From assembly GCA_003456035.1 (NCBI GenBank), contig DMPJ01000052.1, forward strand, positions 5,070 through 11,332: a stretch of DNA of 6,263 nt. Reading direction: 5' to 3'. The translations under genes were made by a program, and so were the position numbers. This document shows positions 5,118 through 6,263 of the stretch, in pieces (position 1 is the first letter of the stretch; the number at the start of each line of letters is the position of its first letter). Source of the DNA: Planktothrix sp. UBA8402 (GTDB lineage: Bacteria > Cyanobacteriota > Cyanobacteriia > Cyanobacteriales > Microcoleaceae). The notes below the pieces were generated by a model. The model did not search any database. It had not been told where the DNA came from and saw nothing but the letters and a program-made list of their open reading frames with translations.

Positions 5118-6263
5118 ATGAACATACTTGGAATTTCAGCCTACTACCATGACAGTGCTGCGGCGCTCGTCTGTGATGGTAAGATTGTGGCCGCGGCCCA
5201 GGAAGAACGGTTTACGCGCAAAAAACACGATCCAGGATTTCCGGCCAATGCCATCCGCTATTGTCTTCAGGAAGCAAACATCACCTTTTTTGAAATTGAT
5301 CAGGTGGTTTTTTACGATAAACCCCTGGTTAAATTTGAACGACTCCTTGAAACTTACCTCAGCTACGCACCTCGCGGGTTTCGTTCTTTTATTAAAGCCA
5401 TGCCCGTTTGGTTAAAAGAAAAACTTTACCTAAAATCCGTATTAAAAAAAGAATTATGCACTATCGCCGGGGCTAAAAAAGCAAAACTTCCCCCATTATT
5501 ATTTACCGAACATCATCAATCTCACGCCGCTTCTGCCTTCTTTCCTAGTCCTTTTCAAAAAGCGGCTGTAATCTGTTTAGATGGCGTGGGAGAATGGGCA
5601 ACAACCTCCGTTTGGTTGGGGGATGGTAATAGTTTAACCCCGGTTTGGGAAATAGATTTTCCCCATTCTTTGGGTTTACTTTATTCGGCTTTTACCTATT
5701 ATACGGGCTTTAAAGTTAACTCTGGGGAATATAAATTAATGGGATTAGCACCTTACGGGGAACCCATTTATGTTGATAAAATCCTCACCCATTTAATTGA
5801 TTTAAAAGACGATGGTACATTCCGATTAAATCTGGAATATTTTAATTATGCCGTCGGTCTAACCATGACCAATACCAAGTTTGATCAACTATTTGGTGGC
5901 CCGCCTCGCCAACCCGAAACTCCCATTAGCCAACGGGAAATGGACATCGCGGCGTCTATTCAAGTGGTAACAGAAGAAGTCGTACTACGTCTGACCCGCA
6001 GTGTTCAGAAAGAATTAAATGTTGATTACCTGTGTTTAGCGGGAGGTGTGGCTCTCAACTGCGTTGCTAACGGCCGGATTCTGCGGGAAGGCCCGTTTAA
6101 GGATATTTGGATTCAACCAGCCGCCGGAGATGCCGGGGGTGCGTTAGGGGCAGCCTTAGCGGTTTGGTATCAATATCATGAACAACCGCGCCATGTAGAA
6201 ACCGATCTTGCCTTTGATATTTCGGCGGAAAAACTATTAGAAACCAGTGCCGGATCAAAACCT
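5118..6263 (+). CDS. NodU/CmcH-family carbamoyltransferase, N-terminal part (3' partial)
   Basis: This family moves a carbamoyl group from carbamoyl phosphate, through carbamoyl-adenylate, onto a hydroxyl of a sugar or natural product; the acceptor here is unknown. The frame runs 382 codons without a stop to the right edge, against about 580-620 for the family. The opening MNILGISAYYHDSAAALV followed by EERFTRKKHDPGFP is typical of the ATPase-like N-terminal domain. Later landmarks are EHHQSHAAS (131-139), whose histidines belong to the family's metal and active site, DGVGEW (155-160), SGEYKLMGLAPYGE (202-215), LAGGVALNCVANG (307-319) and QPAAGDAGGALGAAL (333-347). All expected N-terminal motifs are intact. 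Saxitoxin SxtI is a member of the same family, but this opening is widespread in cyanobacteria and does not by itself show toxin synthesis. GC content is uneven: 37 of 60 bases in 5161-5220 but 17 of 60 in 5401-5460. The gene has its own promoter and ribosome binding site, so it may begin an operon extending to the right. Confidence 0.93.
   Translation, partial: MNILGISAYYHDSAAALVCDGKIVAAAQEERFTRKKHDPGFPANAIRYCLQEANITFFEIDQVVFYDKPLVKFERLLETYLSYAPRGFRSFIKAMPVWLKEKLYLKSVLKKELCTIAGAKKAKLPPLLFTEHHQSHAASAFFPSPFQKAAVICLDGVGEWATTSVWLGDGNSLTPVWEIDFPHSLGLLYSAFTYYTGFKVNSGEYKLMGLAPYGEPIYVDKILTHLIDLKDDGTFRLNLEYFNYAVGLTMTNTKFDQLFGGPPRQPETPISQREMDIAASIQVVTEEVVLRLTRSVQKELNVDYLCLAGGVALNCVANGRILREGPFKDIWIQPAAGDAGGALGAALAVWYQYHEQPRHVETDLAFDISAEKLLETSAGSKP

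Noticed and set aside
5128..5415. A 95-codon plus-strand ORF
   Set aside because: It is an out-of-frame shadow of the carbamoyltransferase, whose true frame (from 5118) carries all family motifs and stays open to the edge.
5444..5450. Programmed frameshift site at the A7 run in the carbamoyltransferase
   Set aside because: The zero frame continues with conserved motifs on both sides, and no stimulatory stem-loop is evident just downstream.
5118..6263. Saxitoxin biosynthesis gene sxtI
   Set aside because: SxtI belongs to this family, but the same N-terminal motifs are shared by many cyanobacterial carbamoyltransferases, and no other sxt-type gene is in the window.

Overview
The window reads as chromosomal DNA of a filamentous cyanobacterium, probably of the Oscillatoriales (Planktothrix/Oscillatoria-like; this is inference). 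Four copies of the cyanobacterial HIP1 octamer GCGATCGC occur in 6.3 kb. Coding DNA is AT-leaning, Shine-Dalgarno sites are mostly absent, and a cyanobacterial-type Uma2/DUF820 gene and NAD kinase are present. No rRNA, tRNA, CRISPR array, transposase or phage gene was found.

Layout from left to right. (1) 1-1416 (+): the C-terminal third of cobN, the large subunit of the aerobic-type cobaltochelatase. It is open to the left edge and carries two G7 tracts in its first 20 bases. (2) 1494-3032 (+): a predicted lipoprotein with an SGNH/GDSL-like (DUF1574-like) hydrolase fold. (3) 3035-3066: an 11-bp perfect inverted repeat that probably acts as a bidirectional terminator between convergent genes. 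(4) 3075-3800 (-): a Uma2-family (DUF820) PD-(D/E)XK protein with a C-terminal coiled coil built partly from a 21-bp tandem repeat. (5) A 104-bp divergent promoter region. (6) 3905-4825 (+): NAD kinase, nadK, with a GTG start. (7) 4826-5117: a region with a doubtful 38-codon ORF, a doubtful 29-codon minus-strand frame, and a recognisable promoter and ribosome binding site. (8) 5118-6263 (+): the N-terminal 382 codons of a NodU/CmcH-type carbamoyltransferase, cut by the right edge. This last gene is easy to miss because it has no stop codon in the window.

The genes do not form one pathway. CobN belongs to cobalamin synthesis, NadK makes NADP+, the carbamoyltransferase probably modifies an unidentified hydroxylated metabolite or glycan, the lipoprotein probably acts at the cell envelope, and the Uma2 role is unknown. 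Orientation suggests at least four transcription units: cobN with or without the lipoprotein gene, Uma2, nadK, and the carbamoyltransferase. I found no convincing new multi-gene system. The most checkable oddities are the G-quadruplex-capable, repeat-like G-rich segment in frame inside cobN, the heptad-coding tandem repeat in the Uma2 gene, the repeat-like terminator, and the unassigned lipoprotein with its AT-rich insert.
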